This document shows positions 23,150-52,500 of a DNA stretch of 64,000 nucleotides, one piece after another (the first letter of the stretch is position 1; every line of letters begins with the position of its first letter). The notes beneath the pieces were generated by a model that saw only the letters and a program-made list of their open reading frames with translations, searched no databases and was not told where the DNA came from. The stretch is taken from assembly GCA_949987565.1 (NCBI GenBank), contig OX465102.1:28797768-28861767 (forward strand), written 5' to 3'. The stretch is from Luidia sarsii (lineage: Eukaryota; Echinodermata; Asteroidea; Paxillosida; Luidiidae). The translations under genes were made by a program, and so were the position numbers.

Positions 23150-24030
23150 CCGCGATCCTAGCCTTTGGTCGAGGCGCATGCGGCGAAATGGAGAGTTGCG
23201 ATCGCTCTCTGTCGAGCGTTTGCGCAAATTTCAAAATGATTGCGCAACCTGCGTGCCAAGAGCGAGGAGGAGACTGATTAGCACCAAACCAACGCACGAC
23301 GAAAGACTACACGACAAATCGCACCGCGGGCCCCAGCCCGTGCTCGCAAACAATCAGCGTGTTTCTACCGAGCACACGCTAACACCCGGTATTTCTTACC
23401 CACTATATTCCGGGTGTCGGTGATCCGGATCACCGACAAACGCCTGTTTCTACTCAGTACGGAAAAGGCGGGTGTCGCCCACAATCGACCTTCGTCGAGG
23501 GTAGACCGGACGTGCGGAATGAATCGGGTCACGCCGCAGGTCAAAGCAAGGAATTCACTACTTCTGTTGCATTTCCGGTACACCCGGCAACCAGCAACCG
23601 CGTGTGTTTCTACTGCGAGTGTGACCCGAAGACACCCGGCAAGATCCACCTCAATAGGTGGTTGTTGGTGAACGTTTGGTTGCCGGATGACGTTCGGAAA
23701 ATTCGACGCCCGGTTGTGTTTCTACTGGACACTCCACCCAGAAACACCCGAAGACGCACGGAGACACCCGGCAACCTTTCGTCAGTAGAAACACGCTGAA
23801 TGTGGTAGCCGAGCTGCGAGTCGTGGACTGTGCGTGCCACCGCTAGCGCCTTTGGATCTCTGTTTTGATTGAAGAAACCAGCTTTGTGGAGCAGAGTTCG
23901 TCGTGTAGTCTTTCTTCGTGCGTTGATTTGGTGTTGAAACCAGTCTCCTCGCCCTTGAGCAATCGCGTCTATCATTTTCGCCGCGTGCGCCTTGATCAGA
24001 GGCTACCGCGATCCCTGCTTTCCATCCGGT
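23150..24030. repeat. Imperfect inverted repeat of about 880 bp
   Basis: The left arm (about 23160-23330) and right arm (about 23880-24020, reversed) share blocks such as AAGACTACACGACGAA and GGCGCACGCGGCGAAAA with substitutions. The core contains at least five GTGTTTCTAC-like blocks in both orientations between 23350 and 23800. A minus-strand frame at 23610-23975 is open but matches no family I know. Confidence 0.6.
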
Positions 24031-24516
24031 GCGGACGTTTTTATAACCACTATAGGTCACCGAGGTGGTCGAAGTCGGGTACCATAGAGATATTTGTTTG
24101 GTGTAATGACTTTCAAAAAGATATTAAACAAAAAAAGGTCTAGCCCCCTGCTTCGAATTGGGATGGGAATGGGTGGGTCATTAAAAAATGTTGACCAAAC
24201 ATCGTCCGAATAATCACCGACTGAACGAAAGTGGCGCTGCCTATATATAGCGCCCTCAATCTGAGGAAGCGCGTTCCGTGTCCCCCCTATAGCTTGCCAG
24301 TGCTCCACCCACGGACAAAAAGGTGTCACATTTCCTGTTGTTGTTGCCAAACAAATGAAAGACATCCTAATTTCGGCACTTAAGCAGACCAGTGATCGAT
24401 TTCATGAAACCTATCGTATTCATGGTAACACGACGGGCGACGCACAAAGAACCATACGTTCTGTTAACACTTATCCATCGTAAGTCGAGTTTTACCATGC
24501 ATCATAATTTGTGAAA

Positions 24517-25299
24517 CGCAGTGGCTATTGTTACGGCAGTCATCCGTGTGGTTCCCTCACTTGAAAGTATTCCGTCAGCATTGCAGGCTGGTTGAACCAG
24601 ACTATAGACCCGTCTTCGATGACGTCACGGTTTTGTTTATCGGCCATCTTGGATTACACACATGAGCACGTCACCGCCGTTACTAAGTCAGTTGTGCATA
24701 CAAACAACTCCACATGCACGGCGGCAAGTTTTGAACTCGTCGTAATTGTACTACTACTGCTACTTTTTACTAGTATTAATTACTAGTTGTGCCATGGAGG
24801 AATCTCGTTTTATTACTCCGTGGTTGTACCATGGATTGTAGGTACTTGTTTTGTTGAAAGATGATTAACTTTTGCGCTGTCCTTGGCTGTGGAAGCAGGG
24901 TGGATCGTGATAAGAAATCTTTTTATCGTTTACCCGCTGTACTGACAAGAGAAGGTGACGCAACTCGAACACTTTCGCTAAAAAGATGGACGAAATGGTT
25001 GTCGCGGGTTAATTGTGTACGGATCTATTCCAGCAATAAAGCCGAGAATGTCGTGAGAACTGTAATGAGCCGACCGTGCAGCAATCGAATTCGCCATGAT
25101 GACTAACGTAACGTTAAACGAACACAAACGTGCGAGCGAAAGCGTATGTGCGTACCCCAAGATGGCGGATCTCGCTGTTTCTAGTAGCAACGTGACGTCA
25201 GTAAGAAGGGTCTATAACTTGATAGTCTGGTTCCAAGAGCTAAACATTGTGAAGTCAAGGAACCACATTGGACGACTGTCGTAAACAAAGCCACTGCGA
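24517..25299. mobile_element. P-like foldback element with THAP fragment, 8-bp target duplication
   Basis: The ends are CGCAGTGGCTATTGTTACGG and its complement, with about 95-bp TIRs. It is flanked by the perfect 8-bp repeats TTGTGAAA (24509-24516 and 25300-25307). Between the TIRs is a THAP-like coding segment. Two short relatives with the same TIRs and imperfect 8-bp flanks lie at 30589-30773 and 43834-44040. The P superfamily fits an 8-bp duplication plus a THAP domain. Confidence 0.75.
24861..25106 (+). pseudogene. THAP zinc-finger N-terminal fragment
   Basis: The ORF starts MINFCAVLGCGSR. The first zinc pair (CAVLGC) and the FYRLP and W-K-W positions of a THAP finger are present over about 50 residues. 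The second Cys and His (usually CSxHF) do not follow in frame, so the finger is truncated here or continues through an unseen exon. THAP fingers are the DNA-binding part of P-element transposases, consistent with its place inside the 24517-25299 element. Confidence 0.65.
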
Positions 25300-26771
25300 T
25301 TGTGAAATCCACCCTATCTTCTTCCACTAGTTCCAGTGTAACATTATGGAGTACAATCACATTAGTCACAATCACAAAGTCAGAGTGTGCTCATTCAGTG
25401 TTGTATTTAATATCACATACACTCATTATTTTCGGCCTTAAAAACCTAAAATGTTTGCCCACAAAAACTCAACTGTACACTGTTGCTGCGTGTCTCCCTC
25501 GCATGTTCAACTGTGAGGCAGGCCACCTAAGTTATTTCTCTCCAAAACTTGCCACCTCTCGGGTAAAAAAAATAATGCTTTCAAAAAAAATGAACCTAGT
25601 AAAAGTACTCCAGCATGCGCGAAGCAATGTATAACCGATTTTAGTTCGGGTCACAATTATGCTTCCACCTGCACATATGTGACCTAAGATGGCTTAATGA
25701 GGTATCTACTCCAAAAGTCCTTTTCAAGTAAAACGGCGTCAAAGTATTTTAAAAAATGCATGTCAAAATCATAATTTTTGTTTTGGGTGGGGGACATTTT
25801 CGGGAAAGTTTATGTAGCCTATTAGAGAATAATCTGTCAAAAGTAATGAAAAATCTGGGAAATTCGTAAGTGGGTCTGCACGTACGCTGCACTCACTGTC
25901 AGCAAGCCACTGGCAGGTTTCTGTGACTGCGGGTTGCCTTGTCGTATTTCTCGCCTCGTAACTTCGGCAACGTATGGAAATGACTAAGATATCACTGAAG
26001 AGCAAAATGAGGTAGTCTATGCAGTGGTGGTAAAGTCTGGAGGAGAATTCTCATTTTGCCGAACTTGGTCACATATCGCAGTGCATTAGTCTCATTCCCT
26101 ACACAATCTGTGACCCAGGGGAACATCAAGCATCGAGCTAGCCCATCCATTGAGCTGGATATCGGTTGCCGTCCTGGACTCGGGAAAATCCAGGGAAAAC
26201 CCTGCACCGATTGAAAATCTCGCATCATTCTCTTTAAAATGAAACACACTATGCCTGGTCACCAGTTTGAAGAGTGATACTTGTACACAGATGGGCACAC
26301 TTGTTCAAGTATTGCTTTTTTTTCTTTCCATTTACATGTATTCGGACATTGCTTTGTTGCTTGCTTTGAGGGATAGTACCTCTGGCAGATGGGTTCAAAC
26401 AGCTTCGAGAATCCACCGCAGTGTGGCCGATACAGAACAAAGAGCTCAATGAAATCGCCAGTTAGGCACATGTACGAGGGTCTTGATGAGACCGCCCAAG
26501 ACAGGAACATAAGAAGTTGGAGATGCTGGCTGAAACTGCCATAGTTAGGCAGATCAAGGTTGGAGCTGCTCCGTGAAACCACGAAAAGTTAGGCAGGTAA
26601 AGGTTTTTACAGAACTTCACAAGAGTGCCACATAAGAGTGCTTTTAATGGAGTGTAATGAGAGCGCCACAGTTAGGCAGATTTGGATCAAGCTCTCCTAT
26701 GAGAGTGGGGACCAAGTGGCACCGATAACTACTGCTCTTATTTCTTTTTCCCGTCTCTTTTTTTCCTATTT

Positions 26772-42967
<16,196 letters not shown>

Positions 42968-43509
42968 GCTGCTAAATCTCTCGCTACCAAAATAATTCTG
43001 AAGACAGCCCGACACACGCTCAATATTATTTTGGAGCGTCGGTAGTGCGCCCTCTGCTGTTCTTATTTTTCAGCATCAAATTATAGGCTGGTTCCCGTCC
43101 CATAACCTGGTCTCCAGACGTCTCACGCCCATTTCAGTGGGCCAGGTTCTGTCTTGTCGTCAACCTCTATGGTCCGAATCTACTGGGAACGGCTAGAACT
43201 AACACACGAGTCTAGGGGAGTTGGCTGAAGCCGCTAGCCAGGGGCTTCCATTGTCTCGTACGTAATTCAAAGCCACAGGGAATGACTTTTTGGCACGGTG
43301 TATTCAGCGCCCTCTTGAGTCTCAAATTCCCCAACCCATCGGTACGATACCCAACGTCCACTGCATGTTTTGCAAAGGGATATTATACCAATGGGAAATG
43401 AGCACCTGACGATTACCAATCAATCTAACCCAGATATAATTACCTGGAAAAGTTTATAACTTGAGACTATTTTTGTGGCTAAATCTGTTCAACCTTATAC
43501 ACCACAGCA
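42968..43509. promoter_or_regulatory. Divergent SMU1-IK promoter region
   Basis: The 542 bp between the SMU1 ATG (42967, minus) and the IK ATG (43510, plus) must hold both promoters and both 5' UTRs, unless non-coding first exons lie elsewhere. CCAAT motifs occur near 43389 and 43414 in the plus orientation, close to the IK start. CGCCCTCT occurs twice (about 43047 and 43308). No strong TATA box is placed convincingly. It is free of the repeat families that crowd the introns on both sides. Confidence 0.75.
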
Positions 43510-46500
43510 ATGCCTGAACGTAAGTTATAAGCATCATATATAGCTTACTTCCAATGTTTATCTGTAGGGATAATGAAAAACCGTCCAGAAATGATCGCCT
43601 TTTTTGCAAGTCTGGTTTGCACAATTGGTAGTTGCAGTCGTCGAGTAACTTCTATTCAAATGGGACCTCTTTTTAAATACGAACAACATGGGGAAAGCAG
43701 ACCTGCCCAAGAACCTTCGCAACCATTTAATATATTTTTTTTTTATATTTTTTTTTTGATTTTACTTTTTTTTTAGGCAGCATATATTTTGCCGGCACCA
43801 GCATTCTTTTCAAATGCTATTTATTTTTAGTACGCAGTGGCTGTTGTTACGGCAGTCATCCGTGTGGTTCCCTGACTTAACAGTATTTGTCACGATGTTT
43901 AGCTCTTGGAACCAGACTATCAGCTAATACAAAAGTAATAGTATTAGTAATAGACTGGTTCAACCAGCCTGCAATGCTGACGAAATACAATCAAGTCAGG
44001 GAACCACACGGACGACTGCCGTAACAACAGCCACTGCGATTTTGGTATATTATTTATTACCGTTCCCTCATTCTGATTGGCCAATGTTTGTACACATTAG
44101 CTATGTTGGGACTCGGTTTTTCTTGGACCCTACAGTCACCCGAATCTCAAAATTTCAAAATTCGATAAAAATAGGGTGACTTGTCGGGTCCAAGTTACTC
44201 GGACTTAGTAAAGGCCTAAGCCTAAGGGAATGGCAAAATGCAATAGCCTTTGCAAGAAGAATACTAGTGCCGGCAAAATATACACTTAAGGTGATATACA
44301 AAAATGTTGCAAACTGCTTACTGACTAAAATTACCAAAAAGTAAATCTAAAATTTAGTGGGCCTGACGTTTCGATCCTAGCAGGACCTTTCTCAAAGGCA
44401 GAGTGACAAGGACAAAACAGATACATGTACACGAAGGCAGGGGGAGAGAGTGAATAGGACACGGATGAGAAACAGAGGACAAAGAGTGAAGCTGGTAGGG
44501 AGAGATCAAAGGGAAGGGCAAGGGGTAGGGTAGGGATTAGTGAGAGGAGGGGGAAAGATCAAAGAGAAGGGCAAGGAGTGGGGTAGGGATTAGTGACAAT
44601 AGGGGGAAAAGATCAAAGAGAGAAGTGTGAAAGACTGAACACAAAAGAAGGATTATCTGATAATCCTTCTTTTAGGTCCTGCTAGGATCGAAACGTCAGG
44701 CCCACTAAATTTTAGATTAAAATATACACTTCCTATTTAATCCTATTTACTCACACCCACTGCCCAGGTGACAAGGATGAGCCCTTCTCCAACCCACTGC
44801 CGCCATCGGACATGCGGCGGATGTCTGAGGAAGCGGATGCCTCGTAAGTCTTCTCAGTCCTGTAGTTCTAGTCAGAAGGCATTTTACAGTCAATTGGCGT
44901 CACAGAATTTCACAAAAGGTCACGGTGGATCTGAACAAAACTTTCATCTGTCTCAAAAAATGGTCAAAAAAAAAGGTATCTCCGTTTTCTAAAATGGAGC
45001 CCATATTGCCTTGTATTACATGTACGTTGACTATTTATTGTTGACTATTTATTTATGCTCAAGACAACATAATGGTCGTTGTATCCAATATGAATATCAT
45101 TTGCATACTATGAATATTCATCATCTTGAAAAACCCGCTGTCATCAGAATCTTCAACTCAGTAAAGGTGAAGAGTTTTACGTTTTATGAGTTTAATGAAA
45201 TTGCAGACAATGTGAGAGAAGATCTTGTGATCGTGTGGTGATGACGACACCGGGAATGGTTGTACAACACATGTAGTTACTGCTATGAAGTAATGAAGCT
45301 TGTGACGTTTTGCACATTATCGTAGCTTGACCCACATGACCAACGCGGACTTCAGGAAGCTGCTGATGACACCCAGGGCCACGCCCGGAGAGGCCCCGCC
45401 CTCCAAAGTCAAGCATGACAACGAGTAAGTAGCGCTCCACACCACCTCCTGTCCACCTTCGCGCTGGGCATGAGTCAGTGGAAGCCACTAGCTTTTAGCT
45501 CCTGCAGCTTCCCACAGACACGTGCACTCTCCTCAGCCATAGCCTGTGGCCAGTCTGGCAGGCTGCAGCCAATTCCCATAGACCCGTGTGTTAACTCTGG
45601 CCATAGCTAGTGGATTTCTATGCAGCCACAGCCACAGCCACATCCCACCATCTTGACACTGAACAATTTTGTGGGAGTCCCTAAACACTATCTAGACTTA
45701 CTCAGCACCTTTGCCCCAGCAAAGAGAGTTGAATGCTTTAGAGACCTCTGCCCAAGTGCTGAATAGCTCAGGGGTGTAGAGGCCCGGGTTGAAATCACGG
45801 CCCGGGGAAAAAATTGTCTTTGCTATTTCTCTGAACTACCCTTAAGTAGGCTGGAAAATTGTAGTCAGTGGCCTGAAGTTTCGATCCTGGCAGGACGTTC
45901 ATCGGAGGCTAGCTAGCCTCCCATGAACGTCCTGCCAGGATCGAAATGTCAGGCCACCGACTACAACTTTGCATTTCACAGCAGGTCCAACAGGTTGGTA
46001 AGCAGTTTGTATATATTCTAGTCTTAAGCCGCGTCTGCACTGGACTTAAAATGGGTAAACTAACCGAGCAAATGGGTAAATTTACCATTTTAAGTCCAGT
46101 GCGGACAGCCCAGGAAGTTTTCCTCCCAGGTAACTTACCTGACTGAAATGGGTAGTTTAACCGACCAACTTCTGCCCGGTTAAATTGACCAGGTCAGTTA
46201 AACCGAGCCCAAAAGTCCAATCCGGACACGACGTCTCGGTAAACGACTCGGTAAAAAACCACATCCGGTCCGGCGCAAGACTCGTGCGGGGGTGGGGTAG
46301 CAACGTGACTTACATAATGTACACACACGGCCTGTAGATTGTGTACAGACATCCGGTGAAAGGTCACCACGAAAGTGCCCTCATGCGTTTGTTTGCACCA
46401 GTCGGTTAGTTTTACCGATCGTCTCGGTTTAGTTTACCCGAGTCGAATAGTCCAAGTGCGGACGCCTGGAAGACTTACCCATTGGAATGTTACCCACGGG

Positions 46501-49500
46501 CTCGGTACAAAAATAAGTCCAGTGCGGACACGGCTCTAGCAGAGAGTGAGACAGAGAGGGGGAACCCACGGTGCGTGACCGGCCGTGTTTGCTCTCTTTG
46601 CCCAGGTTGCCTCGGGACTACAACGAGGCGGACGACCCCAGGGCCTTGCGCCGCAAGAAGAAGAGCTTTTACGCCAAGCTCAAGAAGCAGGAGATGGAGC
46701 GAGAAGCTGAGCTTGCCAAGAAGTACAGGAACAGAGTGAGTAGCAGCGACGGCCCCGATGACTAGTGGCACCCTCAGTGATATGTACTTCCAGTTTTCCG
46801 GAAATGGCATGATTTTATTATTATTTTTTTTTAGCTTTTCTGCCGCGAAGCGGAAAAGCTATTGTTGTTGTTCTGTCTTTTTTTTGTCTTCCTCTTCCTT
46901 TTCTTAAAGAAAAATCCCATAGAATTTGTACATGGAATTTATGATCGCCATTTTGGCCATTGAACACACTTTGATTATTTTCAAACTTGACAAATGCATA
47001 AAGCCTTTGCTGAAGTTGTGCACAGTTGTCTTTAAAACTCTGTGACGTCACCACGTGTCACTTGACAGCGCTTTAAAGGGGCAAATTTTGAACTCTAAAA
47101 AAAGCAATAAGTAGAAGTCCATGTTTTTAAAACACATATTAGCCAATGCTCAATCTTCTTGAAATTTGGTGGGCAGTTAGCTATTGGGCTAGACATTCAA
47201 AATCCTGAGTTTGGAACCAATCGACCATTGTTCAGAATTATTATGATTTTTTTAATATTATAATGAGATCCCATACACTTTGTGCACAAAATATGCACGT
47301 GCGTTTTGGGGTAGAAATGGAGATTATGAGTTCGAATCCCGCTGATGTCATTTAAAATGTTTTTTTTTTTTAAAGAGAACCAGATGCGGAAAAGCGTTAT
47401 GTTCTGTTAGCAAACAGATACAAATCTCTGGTTTTATATTATTATTATTATTTTGTTAATGTCAAACATGTATCTCAAACTGCTCATTTTCATCGGCTAA
47501 AATCCTAAAAAACTGAAGGGTGCCGGCACCCCTGCCGTGAATCTCTCAGTCGCGTAAGCGCTCAGTCGCAGTCGCATTCTTGGTCGCGTAAGCGTTCACT
47601 CGCAGTCGCTCAATTGATTGGCCTTCAGTGATTTTCAGGAAATTACTTTGTCGTACACTTACATCCCTGGTAGTTACATACAGCAGGGTAATCTGGATCG
47701 TACGGGTGTGTCTATTCCAGCGCGAAAATCAGTGGATTAATTCTGTGAAATTAAGAATTCTGATCCAACAGCTTGATCAAATCCGTACTGATATAAGGAC
47801 ACATTTAGTTTCATAGCAAGGATGTACATGCGAGAAGCCTTTTGTCAAATTGAATCCTTTCCTCAGTTTTCACCTCAGCACTCCCGCCACGGACAATTTT
47901 AAAGGTCAACCGAAGTGCAAACATTTGAAAATCCTGATTTGGCATTAAAAATGTTCATTGGTACATTATAATCCCAGATCAAACTTAACTTTTGTGTTTC
48001 AGGCTCATTAAAAGCCTTTTTTAATTAATTAAAATTGTGCTTGTAGTTATTGAGGGCGCTGTTCTTTACGTCACCGGATGAACGCAGATATTTTTGTCTT
48101 TCCCCGCGAAGGCCGTATGCATTTACCGGTACATAGTCGGAGAGGTTCCCTGACGTTTTCAGTAGGTAACGCACATTTTTTTGAGCGCGGCCCCAGTCTT
48201 TTTCTTGGCGAAAAAACCTGACAAATTTGTTGGCCGAGACGTCTTTCGACAAGCTTTTTCTTCGGAATCCGATGAATTCTCAGTTGATTACAAGAATAGA
48301 GATTCTGAAAATAGTTTTCCTATGGCCACAGACGGGAACACATTGCCAAACCATACACGTATGAGCCCGGATGGTCTCCGTGAAAACAAGCTTTGAAATG
48401 GACACTGCACTGCACGATTTGACGTGTCGGATTATTTCGGTCGTGTCAGCGTGATTTTTGACGTGCAAATGCGGCTTATTCTAGGATCGTCAGGGAATAA
48501 ATGCATGTTTATTCCACTGCTGCAATCTTCGACAATGAATCTGGCTGGCGTGTCACATGGTTTGTCGATATTTACTCCCGAAAGTGGTTCTCTAGAAAAA
48601 CGTGCACTGACTGTTGGTATATACGAACGTACAATACAATAGTTCCCTGACAAGAGTAATGGACCGAGTCTTCATCCGCTGACGTCACCAAGGACGTCCT
48701 CCACGGGGGCGTGGCTGCTCCCCCTTCCAAACTTAAATGATTTTTTTACACTCTTTCCCATAGTTAAAAAATCGGAATAAATGCAATTGCATGGATGTAT
48801 TTTACTGATGCCATAGTATTATTAAAAAACGAATTCCAAAATGCATTGCAGTTGACCTTTAAAAGCCTCAGCTGAAAATCTTGTGAGTTTCCTCCCGAGT
48901 TAAAGTCGCATGTTTTTTTTTTTTCCCAATCCACACCTCTTTGCAAAGATGCCTTCAATATTGTGAGTATTTGAGTGCATCCTTATTTCGAAGTGCTCCC
49001 GTTTTTTTTCAGGCGCAAGAGCGTCGTGAGGGCAAGAACGACTACGAGGAGACAGAGATGGTCAGCACAACGGCCAACTACAGAGCAGTGGCACCAGATG
49101 CACAGGCGTAAGTCATCTCATCAATACTTTCTTCATTCATGACTTTGCGCCGGCCTACCTTTCAGTGCCCATGACCGACACAATTTTTTTTAAAATAAAG
49201 TGCCATTTGCGGAAGTCGCTAGACAATCAGAAAATCAAGCCGATCTCCTGAGTCAAAGGGCACTTATCACACTTGCACAAACTTTTTTTTTTTTATTTAA
49301 ATCTTTTTAATTGCGATTTAAAAATGGACTTTTCTTGCAGCGAGTGAATGTTGAAATGTAACTAATAATTGCGGTTTGAATCACAATCCAAATTGCAGTT
49401 CTTCCTGTTTTTTTTGTTTGTTTCGGAAACGGTGCAATTATTTGCTGGTCGCTGAGTGTAAATGCCATCTAAATCATTATTGTCAAATTATTTAAGAGAG

Positions 49501-52500
49501 CCCCTCACAAGAAACTTGTTTCTTTTGGGTAATCCTGCGGGAGCTAACTGGGTATTGTTAAATGTTAAATTTATTTGTTAGTGTGTATTTGTACTACTTG
49601 TGATTCACTGTTTGTGATATCTTGGAAAATGAAATAAATATAAATATAGGTGATATACAAAAATGTTCCAAACTGCTTACTGACTAAAATTACCAAAATG
49701 TAAATCTTAAAATTTAGTGGGCCTGACGTTTCGATCCTAGCAGGACCTTTGAGAAAGCCTTTGAGAAAGGTCCTGCTAGGATCGAAATGTCAGGCCCACT
49801 AAATTTTAAGATTACAATATCAATATAGATATAAATAGATGTAATATAAGTAAATTCCTTTCCAATTTTAAATCTTACCTTTCATCGGCGTACAGTTTGG
49901 TTGTCAATAGTTATTGTCTGGATTGGGATTGACTGACTGAATTGACAGCAGCCCTAAAATTTCGGTGATGTTTCAGGGGCGACACAGCGTCCAACCGTCG
50001 CAAGCAACTGATTGAGGAGAGCAAGTACCTTGGTGGTGACATGGAACACACTCACTTGGTGAAAGGCCTGGACTATGCTCTGCTGCACAAGGTGAGACGG
50101 GATGCTTGAAGCCGGAGATAGATTCGGATTTGTTCTAAACAAAAAATTCAGGGAATGGAGTTCAAATTTTTTTCAGTCCGATCTAAATAGACCGATTGCG
50201 CGACCACTGTTTACATGCCATCACGTGACTTTCAGTGGGTATTTTTGCATCTCATTTGCAATGGAGTTCAAAAATTTTCAGTCCGATCTAAAATTAATAG
50301 ACCGATTGTGCGAGCACTGTTTACATGCCATCACGTGACTTTCAGTGGGGTTTTTTGCATCTCATTATTTGGTGCCGAACAGGACTGGAAATAAGCAAAG
50401 AAGACTATCGGATTGTCCACATTCTTCTTTGTGTATTTCCATCGCTGCTCTGTGCAAAATGAGATGAAGAAATACCTTCTATATATAAGTCACGTGATGG
50501 CATGTAAACAGTGGTCGCACAATCGGTCTATTGGATAGAAACAGTGGTCGCACAATCGGTCTATTGGATAGAAACAGTGGTAACACAATCGGTCTATTGG
50601 ATAGAAACAGTGGTCGCACAATCGGTCTATTGGATAGAAACAGTGGTCACACAATCGGTCTATTGGATAGAAACAGTGGTCGCACAATCGGTCTATTGGA
50701 TAGAAACAGTGATCACACAATCGGTCTATTGGATAGAAACAGCGGTTGCACAATCGGTCTATTGGATAGAAACAGTGGTCGCACAATCGGTCTATTGGAT
50801 AGAAACAGTGGTCGCACAATCAGTCTATTGGATAGAAACAGCGGTCGCACAATCGGTCTATTGGATAGAAACAGCGGTCGCACAATCGGTCTATTGGATA
50901 GAAATAGCAATGAGAATTGGACTGAATTTCTAGCCCGGTCTGAGGTTGAATGCACCAGCAGCCCCGTCTAATGGCCAGATACATGTAGCTCAGGTAGATG
51001 ATTACCTGAACAAAGCAAAATACTAGAATTTCCCCAGCAAAATGAGGACTGGCTTCATTTGAAAACCATACCTTTTGGTATTGCGGCGGGCCTTGATGTC
51101 GAAATTTTTTCGATTTTTCCCTCTCCAAATGTACCCTTCTGGTTTAATACGGCATTTGTCAAGGGTACAACTATTTTTGTGCGATTATAAAAAAAGAAAA
51201 AACCTGACAAACGGGCATAGCACTCCTTATCCAAAATCTGTTACCATTACTGTTATCTGTTACCGACTTACCGGCTCTTCTCAGACCTTGAAAGAAATAA
51301 TTACATCTATCAATGCAAATTTTTCCACACAGTCAGAGCCTAGTTACACAGTTCCAGTATGCAAACAATGGTATCAGTCATCATGGGTAGCGCTTTGTGA
51401 GAATGTGCATGAAAAAAAAACACTTCCTAGGGAAAAGGTCTTCCTTGTGCTATTCCCTTCTAGGTGCGAGCGGAGATCACCACCAAAGAGAAAGAGAAAG
51501 AAGACATGATGGAGACCAGCTTTCAGACCTCCAGCAGCAAACACCAGAAAACTTTGTAAGTCCTCCCTCTGCATCTCACCGGTTATTTGCTTTGAATCTT
51601 CACTCTGGTTTCCGCATCCCATAGGTGGGATCCTTACCCGAATAGTCCGCGTTCTTTGCCAAGGTGGGCGGGCGCCAGTCAGAAGCATTATAACCATTAA
51701 TGCTGTTTATCTCCTGAGCTCGCATCCCTATTTTCATTCAGATGCTAAACATGCTAACAACAATGGCTACATTCAGACAGTGTGTTAGCTAAAACCATTC
51801 AAATTTAGTGGGCCTGACGTTTCGATCCTAGCAGGACCTTTCTCAAAGGCAGAGTGACAAGGACAACACAGATACATGTACACGAAGGAAGGGGGAAGAG
51901 AGTGAAAAAACTCTCTTCCCCCTTCCTTCGTGTACATGTATCTGTGTTGTCCTTGTCACTCTGCCTTTGTGAAAGGTCCTGCTAGTATCGAAACGTCAGT
52001 CCCACTAAATTTTAAGATTTGCATTTTGGTAATTTTAGTCAGTAAGCAGTTTGCAACATTTTTGTATATCACTTTAAAACCATTCAAGTTAAAATGCCTT
52101 TTAACCACAGGGGGGGGGGGTCAAGTTGTAAATTTAAAATTCTGTGCGTCCATACAGCATCCTCCAGCAAGCAGTTAGAACCGGTTTGGTTTTATTTTCG
52201 GTCACGCACTCTGCCCCACATCCAGTGCGGACTTCCTCTTACGCATAAAGCACACGCCACACACACACATAGTGAGCGTATTTATTACTTATTATTACCT
52301 ATTACGCAAGCTGTGCAGCCAGGCGGGTAAACAACGCTGCCTGAAACCAGATGTTGAAAGGCGACTTTGTCCAAACAGCGTTCCAGCGGCTAAACCCGAT
52401 CGGTTTTTAGCGCTTAACCCTCCTCTCAAGCAATTTTGAATTTACGTTTTAGCGGCGAGTTAAACTGCCTTGGTTTTAAAGTTAAAACGGCGTCGGAGCG

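Larger units (their letters stand above)
22364..26771. other. Gene-less stretch between the GPCR and SMU1
   Basis: No host exon is seen apart from THAP-like coding sequence inside a transposon. It holds a family F fragment (22865-22995), the inverted repeat 23150-24030, the P-like element 24517-25299 and a family D fragment from 25668. The part just below 26771 is the SMU1 3' UTR side. I could not locate a clear polyadenylation signal. Confidence 0.5.

Noticed and set aside
50505..50915. Regular 33-bp units looked like a CRISPR array
   Set aside because: The units are contiguous with no variable spacers, inside an intron of an animal gene; it is a minisatellite.
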